Assembly: GCF_016808335.1 (NCBI RefSeq) | Contig: NC_053153.1 | Coordinates: forward strand, 19,107,033 to 19,171,032 | DNA length: 64,000 nt | Origin: Panicum virgatum | Taxonomy: Eukaryota; Streptophyta; Magnoliopsida; Poales; Poaceae | Direction: 5' to 3' | Shown here: piece after piece, positions 11,078 to 22,621 of the stretch | How the letters are laid out: every line of letters begins with the position of its first letter | Numbering within the stretch: position 1 is the first letter of the stretch | Position numbers and translations under genes: made by a program | The notes under the pieces: model-generated | Database searches by the model: none | What the model saw: only the letters and a program-made list of their open reading frames with translations | Told to the model about the DNA's origin: nothing

Positions 11078-14000
11078 CTAGCCCTGGACCTCATCCATGC
11101 CGATCATCTTCCTCGATTCCGAGAACCGAAGACGCCCGAGCGACTTGGTGAGGATGTCAACGAGTTGCCGTCCGGTGTCGACGAACTCGATGACAAGGTG
11201 CCCCCTATCGACGCAGTCCCGAAGAAAATGGAACTTCACATCGATATGCTTGCTTCGGTCGTGAAAGACGGGGTTCTTTGCTAGCACAATGGCCGGCTGG
11301 TTGTCCACCTTGAGTGCTGGCGGGCGAGCTTCAACGCCAGTGAGCTCACCCAACAGCCGGCGCAGCCAAACGACTTGGCACGCCGCGGTGGCCGCTGCAA
11401 TGTACTCCGATTCACAGGTTGACAGCGCCACCACCTTCTGCTTCAGTGACTGCCAAGCCACTGGTGCGGTTCCAAGGGAGACGAGCACACCTGTGGTGCT
11501 CTTCCGTCCATCCACATCTCCAGCCATGTCCGCATCGCTGAATGCCGTCAGCTGAAGCCCGCCGTGCCTGGGGAAGACGACGCCCATGTCCAGAGAGCCC
11601 TGGACGTAGCGCAGCACCCGCTTGGCCGCTGTCCAGTGGTCCTCCCGCGGGTCTTCGAGGAATCGGCTCACATACCCACCGCGAACGTGATGTCCGGCCG
11701 CGTATGCATCAGCCACCGCAGCCCGCCGACGATGCTCCGGTAACGCGTTGCGTCCACCCTCGCCGCCGTGCTGTTTTTCGACAGCTTGATCCGCTCCTCC
11801 ATCGGCGTCACCATGGGCTTGCAGCCCGTCATCCCGGCCTGCTCCAGCAGCTTGAGTGCATAGGCGCGCTGGCCCAGCGCGATGGAGTCCCTCCTCTGCT
11901 TTACCTCGATGCCGAGGTAGTAGGAGAGTGCGCCAAGATCGCTCATCTTGAAACGAGCCGCCATCTCGTATTTGAACGCTTCAATGTCCTGCGCCCGAGC
12001 TCCGGTGACGATCAGGTCGTCCACGTACACGCCGACGATGAGCTCTTCCTTCCCCCGTCGTCGTGTGTACAGCGCATGCTCGGTGGCGCAGCGTGCGAAC
12101 CCAAGCTTACCCATGGTGGTGTCGAGCTTGGCGTTCCACGCCCTCGGAGCTTGGCACAGCCCATACAGAGCCTTCCACAGCCGGAGCACCTTGTGCTCTG
12201 CCCCCAGCATCGCGAAGCCCGGTGCCTGCTTGACGTAGACCTTCTCCTCCAGGTCGCCATTCAAGAACACCGATTTGACGTCGAGGTGATGGACCTGCCA
12301 GTCCTTTGCCGCCGCAAGAGCTAGCAGCAACCGCACCGACTCCATCCGAGCCACCGGCGCGAACACCTCCTCGAAATCAATTCCTTCACGCTGGACAAAG
12401 CCACGGGCAACGAGCCGAGCCTTGTGCTTGACAATGGCGCCGTGCTCGTCCCGCTTTACCTTGTAGACCCATTTCAGGCCAATCGGCCGGCATCCCGCCG
12501 GTGGATCGACCAGCTCCCAGGTGCGGTTGTCCTCGATTGACCGCATCTCATCCATCATGGCCTTCCGCCAGTCCGCGTCACGCTCCACAACCGCGAACGT
12601 GGCCGGCTCCTCCGCGCTTATGAGCATGAGCTCTGGATCGGTGAGACGCGAGGCCAGCCCCGGCAGCTCTGCATCACCGATGACGTCGTCCACTCGCCTG
12701 AATCGGAGCTCCTCTCCGTCGTGGTAGGCATCCACGAACTCCGAGTAGGAAGACGGGGGGGGGGGATGCGAGCTCAAGATCCGCCGCCGCTGTCGGGGTC
12801 CCCTGTTCTGGAAAAACAGGGGAGGCTGGGGACGCTGAACTCGTCGCGCCAGGACTTGGCGGGACCTCCGCCGTGCCAGGACTTGGAGGCTCCACCGCCT
12901 CCGCTTCTGGCTCCTGCGCTGCCTCCTCTGCGCCACTCCGGCGCTCGATCACCAGCTGCTCGACGACGAATTCGCCCGTCAAGCCGCCGCCGGACCCCTC
13001 TGCTTCCCCTGCCGTGGGCGTGCTCCATCTCCATGCCGTCGTCTCGTCGAAAACGACATCCCGGGACACCACCACCTTCCCCCGAGCTGGGTCGTAGAGC
13101 CGATAGGCCTTCGTCCCATCCTCATAGCCTAGGAACACCATCTTGGTGCTCCGATCTTCAAGCTTCCCAAGGCCTGGCTTGACTGTCTTCACGTGCCCAA
13201 TGCAGCCAAACGTGCGTAGGTACGAGACGTTTGGCTTACGCCCATACCACGCCTGATACGGCGTCATCCCCTTCAGGGCCTTGGTCGGTGAGCGGTTCAA
13301 GATGAACAACGTCGTGCTCACCGCCTCGCCCCAGAATTCCGCCGGCATCGCCTTCGCCTTCATCATCGAGCGTGCCATCCCAACGATGGTTTGATTTCGC
13401 CGCTCGACTACGCCATTCTGCTGTGGCGAATATGGCGCCGTCAGTTGACGCGCCACTCCCTCTCCTGCGCAGTAGCTGGCGAATTCCACCGCCGTGAACT
13501 CGCCGCCACGGTCGGTTCTGAGGACGCGCAGCCTCTTCCCGGAGTCCGCCTTTGCCCGCGCCTTGAAGCGCCTGATGGCCTCCGCCGCCTCATCTTTGCT
13601 CGTCAGGAGCTGCAGCCACATATACCGACTCCAGTCGTCCACGAGCAGGAGGAAGTATCTCCGACCACCATGCGTCGCCGGCGTGATGGGCCCGCACAGG
13701 TCTCCGTGGACCAGCTGGAGCACCTCCTGCGCCCGGTACTTGGCCGTCTTAGGGAACGGCAGACGCCTCTGCTTCCCGGCCAAGCAGCTGTCGCAGAGCT
13801 CATCGACGTGCTTGATCTGCGGCAGCCCAGTCACCATCTTGCCCAGGCGTCCAAGCGCCTCGAAGCTCAAGTGGCTGAACCTCCCATGCCACAGCCATGG
13901 TTCCTCCGTGCACGCCGCCGCGAGACACACCGGCTGCTCCACCTTCAAATCCAGGAGATAAAGCCGGTTACGGGAACGTGTTATCTTGGCGAGAAGACGC

Positions 14001-15346
14001 CGTTCCCGGTCCCTTATGCTCAGTACTCCGGCCTTGATGAGCACCTCCGACCCGTGCTCATCCAGCTGCCCCAAGCTCACGATGTTTGAGCGCAGCTGGG
14101 GAATGTAGAACACGTCCTGGAGTGCGCGGTGCTCGCCGTTACGGCACAGGACCGTGCCCTGCCCGCGGATGATGACCCGCGAGTCATCGCCGAACTTGAC
14201 CGTCCCGGTCTTGCTTTCGTCGAGGTCAGAGAAGGCGGCCCTGCTCCCCGTCATGTGGTTGCTGGCCCCAGAGTCCAGGTACCACCTCTGCTCCAGCTCG
14301 TCGCCGACCGCGCCTAGCAACACCCACGCCTCTGGCTCGTCAAGGTTGACGGGCTGCGGCGCAGTCCTCTGCTCCGTGTCCGCCTCCTCTGCTTCGCCAT
14401 CCTTCAACGCGCAGTACTGCGCCATCAACAGCGCGTGGTCGTCGTCGCTCTCTTCTTGAGCTAGGTGGGCCTCCTCCTTCTTCTCTTTCCGCTCCGGGCA
14501 CTCCTTAGCCCAGTGCCCGATCTTGCCGCACTTGCGGCAGGCATCGGGGTCGAAGTTCTTCTTCTTTTTTCCCTTCCCGCGCGGATTCCCGCGCGCCTTG
14601 TTGCCGCCGGCATACCCGCCGCGGCTTGAGGAGTTCTCCCCGGTCCGCCGCTTCATGCGCGCATTCCACTCCTTCTCGGTAAGCAGCAACTTGCCGCTCT
14701 CCTGCCTCCGTTCCAGCGGCGCATCAGAACGCCCTTCGGCCAGGCGAAGTCTACCGACGACGTCCTCGAGCGAGACCTGATCCAGGTCCAAGGTGGCCTC
14801 GATTGTAACCGCCATCTGGCTGTACTTGGCCGGGCACGCGCGGAGCAGCTTGCAGACGACGTCCTCCTCCTCCAACTTCTTCCCCAGCGTTGCCAACTGG
14901 CTTGCCAACGACTGGAGTCGGAGCGCAAAGTCCTCCACAGCCTCGCCGTGGCGGAACTTCAGGTCGTCGAAGTCCCTGCGCAGCTGCTGCGCCTTGGCCC
15001 TCTTGGCTCGATCCGAGCCAACGCGGAATGAAGCAAGCATGTTCCACGCCTCCTTCGCCGTCTGCTTGTTGCCGATGGCCTCGTGGAACTCTGGTGGCGT
15101 GGATGACAGCAGTGCGTCCATGGCCTGGACGTCTTCATCCTCTTCTTTGGTGCCGACTTCCACGGCCGTCCAGAGCTTGCGCGCCTTGAGCCGCCACTTC
15201 ATCAGCACTACCCACTCGCCATAGTTGGTGCGAGTGAGCTGCGGCCAGTCCCGCGAGCTCGTCTCCCGCACCGTCCTGATCACAACCTCCGAGACATCCT
15301 TCCCCTTGTCGCCTGCACTGGACGCCGGGGAGTCATCGCCAGCCAT
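11078..15346 (-). pseudogene. Copia gag-pol polyprotein with two 1-nt frameshifts
   Basis: Minus-strand translation starts MAGDDSPASS at 15346. Domains in order: gag, a CCHC knuckle CRKCGKIGHWAKEC, retropepsin WYLDSGASNHMTG with intact D-S-G, the integrase zinc-binding and DDE core (HGDLCG, RTDRGGEF, PQQNGVVERRN), reverse transcriptase with YVDD (GVYVDDLIV), and RNase H (STCESEYIAA, ending SESRKMIGMDEVQG). Two frame breaks separate three open segments (15346-12674, 12936-11668, 11716-11078). One is in a run of 11 cytosines near 12755-12765, where 10 would restore the frame; the other is a missing base near 11680 in the RT-RNase H linker. Both could be real lesions or read errors. Confidence 0.92.
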
Positions 15347-15378
15347 CGTTCAGCCGCTAGGCTAGAACAACACCGTAC

Positions 15379-15391
15379 GGCTCTGATGCCA
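15379..15391 (-). other. Primer-binding site (initiator tRNA-Met)
   Basis: On the minus strand TGGCATCAGAGCC begins two bases after the 5' LTR. The canonical plant tRNA-iMet complement is TGGTATCAGAGCC. Confidence 0.85.
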
Positions 15392-15393
15392 CT

Positions 15394-15781
15394 TGTTGGC
15401 CTTAGAACACAATAACCAGGTGAGCAACCTGCTCACCTCCCTCTCCCTCACCTCTGTCCCAAGGTTGAAGAAGAGCTGAGCTCCTCTACACACACATACA
15501 CTCACAGCTCTCTGCGTTGGCTGAGAGTTAGAGACTGGAATGTGGCAAACTGAACTGCCTTTTCTCATTGCATTGCACTCATATTTATACACCATTTGCT
15601 ACCTACTCTAAGGTGCTAATAACTTCTATCATTATCTGAACATTAGTGGCCTAGAGCCACAAGTCAACAAAGGCTGCAAGTCAACAAAAGCTGCTAGCAA
15701 ACTGCAAACTTGCTTTGCTAGCAAACTGCAGACTTGCCTTGACTTAAACAGATAAGGGACAGCTGCAGATTAAGTCCTACA
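15394..15781 (-). repeat. 5' LTR of the young copia element
   Basis: The 388-bp partner of 10669-11056. In element orientation it is followed by two bases and the tRNA-Met primer-binding site at 15379-15391. Confidence 0.95.
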
Positions 15782-15786
15782 CCCAA

Positions 15787-16400
15787 CCCCTAATCCCAAT
15801 CAGCGGTGAGCAACGGCAGCGCAAGACCGGAGGAGAAAGAAGAGCGTGTTGTGGACCGTGGAAGTCGACTTTGGCCAAATGTGAGCTACATGGACCTTCA
15901 GGCGATGGCCATTGCGTCCAGCCCGTCCTCTTAGGCATCGCTATCGGCTGCCCGGTGGCAGAAGCTCGTCGCCTACATAAACGTTGGGTGTTGCTACTCT
16001 ACTTCGTCGGGATCCCTCTCCGCGTGCTCCTCGATCGGCTTCTAGTTCCATCTTGGAGCAAAGGTACTCCATTTTATTTCTTAATGAAATACGTGTTAAA
16101 GCACGGTCAACTCCATTTTATTTTCTAGGGTATGGTTGATGTCAAAAAATGAGCAAAATTAATTTATACATGTCCCGGACCTGACAGGGAATTTGGACGG
16201 GATGCTCGGTGGCTCCTGCTTGCAGACGATTATCCTGTTCTGGATCACTTTCAAGACAGACTGGAACAAAGATGTATGTACATGGATCAATAAAGTAGTC
16301 TAGAGTAATTTAGTTTGTCACAACACACGGCTAAATAGATGATAGACCAACAATATTATGTCCATAATATGACACAGTAGACAGTACTGATACTAGAAAT
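15787..16400. other. Intergenic, no gene recognised
   Basis: Mixed-composition DNA between the young copia element and the 3' end of the P450 gene. It probably includes the P450 3' untranslated region near 16250-16400. Short open frames lack any known motif. Confidence 0.4.
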
Positions 16401-19073
16401 CTACGCGTAGAGATGTGGAGCCAGGCGCGGTTCTGCTTGCAAAACAAGGGGTGCAGCTAGTGCAAGGCTAGTAGGTGACTCCTGCAGATTGATCCCGCCG
16501 ATGCCTGGAGGCTTCGTCCAACTGAATCCCTGCAGAAGCCTCGCGAACAGCACCATCGTGAAGGAGGTGCCCAGCGACACCCCGGGGCAGCCTCTCCTCC
16601 CTGTGCCGAAGGTGATGAAGCGCAGGTCCGGCTCAGCGAGAACGACGGCGGCGGCCCCATCGCCGAGATGGCGCTCGGGCCTGAACTCAAGCGGTTCAGG
16701 CCACACCTTGGAGTTCTTCCCCAGCCCGATCCGGCTGACAATGACATGGCTGTCCTTGGGGATCAGGTACCCTGCAATGGTGGTGTCCTCCATGGCGACA
16801 CGGGGCGCGTTGATGGCATGGTAGGGGTGCAGGCGGAAGGCCTCCCGGATGCATGATTTGAGGTAGTTCAGCTTGGGAATGTCAGATTCTTGGACGAGGC
16901 TCTCTTTTCCAACGACCGCGTCGAGCTCGTCGATTGCCTTCTGCATGACGTCTGGTCTGTTCATCATTTCAGCTAGTGCCCACTCGACTGTATTCGACGG
17001 ATAGACCACTGATCCAAACATCAGCTCCTGCATACATATTACAACATGACAAGATCAATCAGTTATCAAGATCAATCAGTTATCTGAGGATAAAAAAGTA
17101 AGGAAAAAAATCCATTTTTCAACTCTGAACGATCGTTCGATTTTGACCCTTGAACTATGAAACCGGACATCCTACACCATCAACTGCCGAAACCATTCGA
17201 AAAACAATCATGGACTCGGTTTTGCAACTGTATAATTTCTGAATTTCTGAGATTTTACACATCTCTCAATTAAATAATGGAGAAAGCATAGTTTATATTA
17301 TCTAAAAATCGTGATATTTTGTTGTAGGTACCAAAAGAGACAAGGAATCTATTTTGGCTAGATGTGCGATATTAGATGTAAAGAAATTTGAATTATAAAA
17401 TTTTAAAAATAGGTAGAATTTAAATTTCTTGAATTTTTAGGCTAGTTAAACCTTTGCTAAAATGCATGAAAAACAAGATAATTCAAACTTTTTATTTAGT
17501 TTAATAAAGTATTTTTTATTGGCCCAAGTTCTATAAAAAATTATAAAATTAGAATTTTAAATAATCAAATTTGAGCATTGTGAAGGAAATCGAATAATTT
17601 CAACAAAAATTGGACCAATAAAAAAATATATTATTAAACTAAATAAAAAATATTAATTATCATGTTTTTATTGCATTTTTTAGCAAAGATTTAGCTGGCC
17701 TAAAAATTCAAGGAATTTTGAATTTTAATAATTTTAAAAATTTTATAATTCAAATTTCTTTATGTCTAAAGTAGCACATCTAGTTTAGATTGATTCTTTG
17801 TCTCTTGTGCTACCTCCCATAAAAAAATCATAATTTTTAGACCATATTAACTATGTTTTCTCCATTATTTAATTGCGAGAAGTGTAAAATCCTAGAAATT
17901 CAAATATTATACTTAGCAAAACCGCCCTAGGTTGAGGCTAGGGTTGTTTTTCAAACAGTTTCGACAGTTGGAGGTGTAGGATATCTAGTTTTATAGTTCA
18001 AGGACCAAAATCGGACAATCGTGATAATTCATGATTGAAAAATAGACTTTCCCAAAAAGTAATTACACAATCCTAATGAGATGATTATCAGCATTATTAC
18101 TAGCAGCTTGAACTCAAAGATGAAATCACTAGCTTACCAATCTACCCTCGAGATCGAATATTTCTCAAATTTCCGGAAGAATAATTATTAATGAACAAGT
18201 ATAACTCACCACTGTTTGTGCTTTGATCTCATCCATGGACAGCACTGGCTGTCCATCTGCATCCTCAAGAGAAACCAGCACGTCTAGAATGTCCGCAACA
18301 TCTCTTCTGTCGTTGCCAGCTTTCCGACGCTGAGACCACTCACGGACCCTCTCATCTATGAGGGGGCCATGGAGCCGATCCAGCGTGCTCATCACGCCTT
18401 TGGCAACCTTCTCGTGGCCATCCAGGTCGAGGCCAACCAAGCCAGGGTAGTAATCTGACACGCAGAAGCTGTACACGTAGTTGACGAGTGTGAAGAGCGC
18501 GTCGACGTGCTCCTGCTCGTCGGCCCCCGGCGACTCGCCGAAGCACCTCTTCCCGAAGACGAGCCTCCGGATGATGTTGCCGCAGAAGTGCCGCGCCACA
18601 TGGCGTATGTCGATGCAGTCGCCTGGTGTCAGTTTCAGCTGGCCATGGACAGACCTGACGAGGTGATCGGCCTCCAGGACACGCCGGCCATGGAGCTGGC
18701 TCTCCAGAGCCGGGGAGAGGACTTCGGAGGTGAGCACCCGCTTCATCTTCTTCCACTGGTCTTCGACCACCGTCAGGCTCGTGGATTTGTACCCGTAGCT
18801 GAAGAGGTTGGAGGCGAACGTCGCCGGGCGGGAGAAGAACGCCGCCTCGTTCCTGCGGAGAACCTCGCGAGCGATCTCCGGGCACGCCACGACGATGACA
18901 TGGACGGATCCGAGCTTGAGGGTCAGGGCGCCGGCGCCGGCAGTCTCGTCGAGCACGCGGTGGATCCACCGGAACACCGAGGACTTGTTCCAGATCAGCT
19001 GGTGCATGTTACCGATGAACGGCAGCGTGGTTGGGCCTGGTGTTGTGCATCTGGACATCGTTTGTGGGCTCAT
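16401..19073 (-). CDS. CYP79-type cytochrome P450, two exons, lacks usual membrane anchor
   Basis: Exon 1 is 18210-19073 (288 codons, donor GTGAGT), exon 2 is 16401-17027 (208 residues plus stop), with a phase-0 intron at 17028-18209; the protein is 496 residues. Visible motifs: hinge TTPGPTTLPFIGN near residue 12, C-helix WKKMKR, ExxR at 350-353 in CIREAFRLHPYH, FRPERH at 404-408, and heme loop FGTGRRGCPG with Cys435. HPYHAINAPRVA and the FxTGRRGC loop are CYP79 hallmarks. CYP79 enzymes N-hydroxylate amino acids to aldoximes at the ER. Oddities: the start lies about 45 residues short of family length, with no hydrophobic anchor before the hinge, and the usual I-helix DNPSN reads VYPSN. It may be a divergent enzyme or a damaged copy. 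The neighbour at 37248-39134 is a paralogue. Confidence 0.85.
17102..18053. mobile_element. MULE-type foldback element inside the P450 intron
   Basis: The 952-bp element lies wholly within the intron. Its two halves are inverted copies of each other over some 400 bp or more. Outer ends are GGAAAAAAATCC and, on the other strand, GGGAAAGTCTA, both followed by TTTTTCAA. A perfect 9-bp duplication AAAAAGTAA flanks it (17093-17101 and 18054-18062), the size expected for Mutator-like elements. No transposase is present. A pre-mRNA crossing it could fold into a long hairpin. Confidence 0.88.
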
Positions 19074-19134
19074 AGTGCTACTCGATCTGCTAGAAAAGGT
19101 AGGTGTTGAACAGCTAGCTTGAAGGTGATGAGGA

Positions 19135-19142
19135 ATTTATAG
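19135..19142 (-). promoter_or_regulatory. TATA box of the P450 gene
   Basis: CTATAAAT on the minus strand lies about 65 bases upstream of the ATG at 19073. That short distance supports this ATG as the real start and argues against an upstream anchor-coding exon, though a short leader exon is not excluded. Confidence 0.6.
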
Positions 19143-19547
19143 GTGTATGGTGCCAGAATTTTGTGTTCCAGAACACTGAACAATCTAACATAGTTGTGAG
19201 TATAGTTATAGAGAGAGAGAGGGGTCTGTGATTCAACTCATATAGTCATATGCTTAAATCTGTCTTGAAAAAGTCTAGGAGCTGCGTGCACTGCATTTGT
19301 TCAACTGGCTCCCTAGCCTCTCTCTCTCTCTTAATTTAGACAGAATGCTTATCTAGTGGAACAAAAAAAACTGAACAATTAGCGTGTGATGTCAGTTGTT
19401 GTAGCTGACATAAGCATGTGGACGTAATGGCTGATTATGGTTTTACAGTATTCTATGACATCAAGACTAGCTACCTGTAGTACTACAAAGCACTCCTAAC
19501 AAAGTCAAGCATCGAAGAGATACGTAGTGCTAGCTGTACATTGGACC
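19143..19547. other. Promoter-side DNA of the P450 gene
   Basis: Non-coding. It contains a short GAGAGAGAGA run near 19211 and a CTCTCTCT run near 19320. I see no gene. Confidence 0.4.
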
Positions 19548-19556
19548 CAGTATTTC

Positions 19557-20138
19557 GGGGAAATCTATATATCGCATATGCGATTTGCTATCGATCCATC
19601 GCAGAAGAGGAGGGCGGCGGCGCGGTGGCTCCTGTTCATCTTCTCCGTTGAGGTAAGCGGCGGCCGGAGCTTGGGGAGGGGGAGGGGGGTGGTCGGGGAG
19701 GGGTGGTAGGTGGGGGGAGCGGCCGCCGGCGAGGTCGCCGGCGGCCGGGGTGGTGGAGGGAGGCGGCGGAGCTTTAGGGTTCCGGGTTATCTGGATTCGG
19801 GGAGCTCCATGGCTGCCGGCGTTAGAAGAGGAGGGGCCCCGGGCGGCGGAGGACGGGCGGCGGCGACGGTTCGGCCGGCGGAGGGCGAGGCGGCGCGGGA
19901 GCGCCGCCGGCCGGGTGGGGTAGGACCCCCGGTGGGCGGCGGCCGGCGGCGGGGGCGAGAAGAAGCCGGCGGCGCGGTGGCGACGAGCTTGGTTAGGGTT
20001 GGAGGCGGTGGAGGGCGGCGGCGGAGGCGCCGGGGGCGGCGCCGGAGCTTGGGGAGGCGGCGGATGGCGGGGGAGCGGCAGTGAATCCCTTCTGCGATGT
20101 GTTTGTCGCCCCTCGCATATGCGGGGAATAGACTCCCC
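19557..20138. mobile_element. Small MULE with GC-rich filler (Pack-MULE-like)
   Basis: The 582-bp element has a perfect 9-bp target duplication CAGTATTTC (19548-19556 and 20139-20147). Its terminal inverted repeats are about 55 bp and start GGGGAAATCTAT and GGGGAGTCTATT; both contain CGCATATGCGA and CATCGCAGAAG. The interior (about 19615-20085) is very GC-rich and open in several frames, with Pro-, Arg- and Gly-rich translations that show no domain. GC-rich captured gene pieces between MULE ends are the hallmark of Pack-MULEs in grasses, but the donor gene cannot be named here. Confidence 0.88.
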
Positions 20139-20147
20139 CAGTATTTC

Positions 20148-21540
20148 CGCCTGCTTCCGGGATAGGTATTCAAACATCAACGCATTGGTTTGTTACGTGA
20201 GTATAGTAGCGATGAAGCAAAATGAGCCAAGTGGAGGTGCGTCGATGCGAATGGGTCAACGGAAGGCTGCTCACAGAAGACTTTATTAAAGTGATCTTAT
20301 AAGCCCAAAATTTGTTCGCGTTGATTCTATGTCATAATAGCATTCTTCTCCACAAGACCACAACGGAAGAAGACCTACTGGATCAAGTTGCAAGAATTGG
20401 TTTACCCATGTAGCTGACACGTAAACATTGCGTGGAATAGGATAGTCTTACGCATATGTAATATGTATTTTCTAAGAAATTTACCATATATGCTAGGGGC
20501 TTTGGCGTTCTTGCTTCTGTTTTGAATACCAAGGGTGAATTTACCCCTCCTTTTTATCTTGGCAATGTATGCTATGCAAACCACCTTCGTATGCAAACTA
20601 TGGAAACTCCAATCTGGACCATCGGATCAACATCTAAGGGGAGGGACGCAGGGGCGTGGGAGGAGGGATTTGCAAAAGTGTGATTACCCAATCCAAGGGA
20701 GGGTCCAGATTGTAAAATTATCCCATCCCCCATACCCCTTGGATGTTGATCCAATGTGTTTTTGCCTTCACTTTTCAAAAACGAAGATCCAGTTTGCCCC
20801 TATTCTGTTAGAGGCAGTTAGCAGTGTTAATTCCGTAGCAAAAAGACAAGATATGGCCCTTGCGATTTTGCTCCTCGTTTGACATAAAGCACTTTGTACA
20901 TGCATTACACTCATGTCTTGACATTTTTTTTGTTATTTTTTCACAAATTCTAGAAGTATTTGGATAAATTTTCAGAAGCAATTCGACAAAATTTAGCAGC
21001 ATTTGGGTAACAATAGATTCAATTGACTAATATTGTACTACTTAATAGTGACAATAATGGATGCATCAGCCACTCGATGGACTAGGATTCAGTGACTTGC
21101 TGCTGATCAATTCTCATCTAACCGCTGCCAACGTTTCCACGCAAAAGAAATATTTCCAAGCCAAGCTGGCCTGCTTCAACCAAAAATCAATTCAGAGAGG
21201 AAGGCACGAAGGCAAAAGCAGGGTGGTCAGGTTCAGGGACAAAATCCTTGCAGCCGCGTATACCTAGCAAGAACATTGGCGCTGAGACAGTGCCCGCTCC
21301 GGGCCGGCCCCGTGTGTGCCCGCGTACTCGGAAGTAGTTTCTCTGCCTCTGCAGTAACTGGAGAGGACTACCTCATTGACATGTGGGTCCCATGTCATCG
21401 GCGAGAGAGTCCCCTGCAGAACCCACCCTCGTCGGGGAGGGCACCTCGCGTGCCTGGCAAGTCGTCACGCCAGGTCACCATGAGCCTGATCGTTGCCTGC
21501 AAGTTGCTTAACCAGGCTCTGGGGATGCCGCGAATGGTAG
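20148..21540. other. Intergenic, no gene recognised
   Basis: Mostly AT-rich non-coding DNA. It contains the small inverted repeat at 20611-20757. From about 21260 to 21540 it is GC-richer, without a recognisable protein. Confidence 0.4.
20611..20757. repeat. Short inverted repeat (possible MITE remnant)
   Basis: The left arm reads ATCGGATCAACATCTAAGGG and the right arm, on the other strand, ATTGGATCAACATCCAAGGG. Both are followed by G-rich sequence, and the word TCTGGACC also recurs in both arms. Outer boundaries and target duplication are unclear. Confidence 0.5.
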
Positions 21541-21543
21541 TTT

Positions 21544-21877
21544 GGCTTTGTTTAGATCACTTTACATTTTGGATTTTTGGATTTTTGAAAGAAAATTTTT
21601 AACATTTGAAGTATTAAATGTAGACTAATCACAAAACTAATTACAAATCTCGTCTATAAACTACAAGACGAATCTAATGAGCCTAATTAATCCATCATTA
21701 GATAATGTTTACTGTAGCAATTTAGTGTCTAATCACATCCTAATTATGCTCATTAGATTCGTCTCGCGATTTACAGTCCATTTGTGTAATGCGATTTATT
21801 TTTCAGCTACATTTAGTACACCTTGAAAGCGATTTACAAAAATTTTGCATTTTGACTTTATGGATCTGAACAGGGCC
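21544..21877. mobile_element. GTTTAG-type MITE, TTT target duplication
   Basis: 334 bp. Ends are GGCTTTGTTTAGATC and, on the other strand, GGCCCTGTTCAGATCC, flanked by TTT on both sides. The interior has paired AGACGAATCTAATGAGCC blocks in inverse orientation. It belongs to the same broad family as 6193-6455, 23236-23567, 42836-43189 and 43331-43674. Confidence 0.8.
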
Positions 21878-21880
21878 TTT

Positions 21881-22613
21881 GGTTGCATGGATCTGCTACC
21901 GGGCTAGGCTCTCAGCGTGCAAACACCCCCTTACGCATCCTCAATGCTGATTTTACTTTCGCTCGTACCTTCCGTTTCCAGCAGTCGATTTTTTCAACAT
22001 TGCTCTCACGTGGCAGAGCCCACCACTCACTACCCACCTCTTTATTACCTTCCCCCTGGATCCCGCAATGCCCCCGCGCCCCCTTCTCCTTCCTTCCGCT
22101 CCCCCTCAGATCCATCCATGCGCGCCCTTCCTCCTTTTCCTTCCTCTTGCACCCTCAGCGCGGCGGCAGCCGCGAGCCCCCGGTAGTAGCTGTGTTTTTT
22201 TTCTTTTTTTATTTGTGTGGATAAAAAGTTTTTGTAAAGAAAATTCCCAAATTAAAAAAATTTACCGAAGTTCTTTTGTTTTTTGGATGCAATTTTTTTA
22301 CCTTGAGTGTTTTTTGGATGCAAAAATATTTTACCTAAATTTTTTGTTCTGACGCAAAATTTCCCTCTTCAATTTTTCTTAATTTGTTTCTCAAATTTTT
22401 CTCTCTAAAATTTTTCTCGTCAAAATTTTTTGTCCCTTTTTTCATTTTTTTTTAAAAATTCGTGGAATAAAAAATGATAGAAAAACTTATTAAAATAGAA
22501 AAAAATGAACTGCCCCGCTCGGCAACCAGGCTCTGGCGAAATGTGGGAATCGGTGTTTCTACTGAGCCTGGCTCGCGTGGGCGAGGGTGCGTCCGTCTCG
22601 TGGCCCATGGCCA
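21881..22613. other. Intergenic; T-rich low-complexity tract
   Basis: A pyrimidine-rich leader-like stretch (22040-22170) is followed by T-runs and imperfect TTTTTT-rich sequence (22190-22480). No gene is recognised. Confidence 0.4.
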
Positions 22614-22621
22614 TGCAAGAG

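Larger units (their letters stand above)
10669..15781 (-). mobile_element. Young full-length Ty1/copia retrotransposon
   Basis: The 5,113-bp element has 388-bp LTRs (10669-11056 and 15394-15781) flanked by a perfect 5-bp duplication CCCAA (10664-10668 and 15782-15786). I find one base difference between the LTRs (T versus C in the AACTGYCTTTTC stretch), so the insertion is very recent. The primer-binding site GGCTCTGATGCCA (15379-15391) matches the initiator tRNA-Met 3' end with one mismatch, and a purine tract lies at 11057-11070. Gene order gag-protease-integrase-RT-RNase H is that of copia. Confidence 0.96.

Noticed and set aside
11542..12324. 260-codon plus-strand frame across the copia RT region
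   Set aside because: Antisense shadow of the reverse transcriptase and RNase H coding sequence.
13391..14089. 232-codon plus-strand frame
   Set aside because: Antisense of the copia integrase coding region.
19530..20180. 216-codon Pro-rich minus-strand frame
   Set aside because: Runs from one MULE TIR to the other through GC-rich filler; no conserved motif. Kept only as part of the Pack-MULE-like element.
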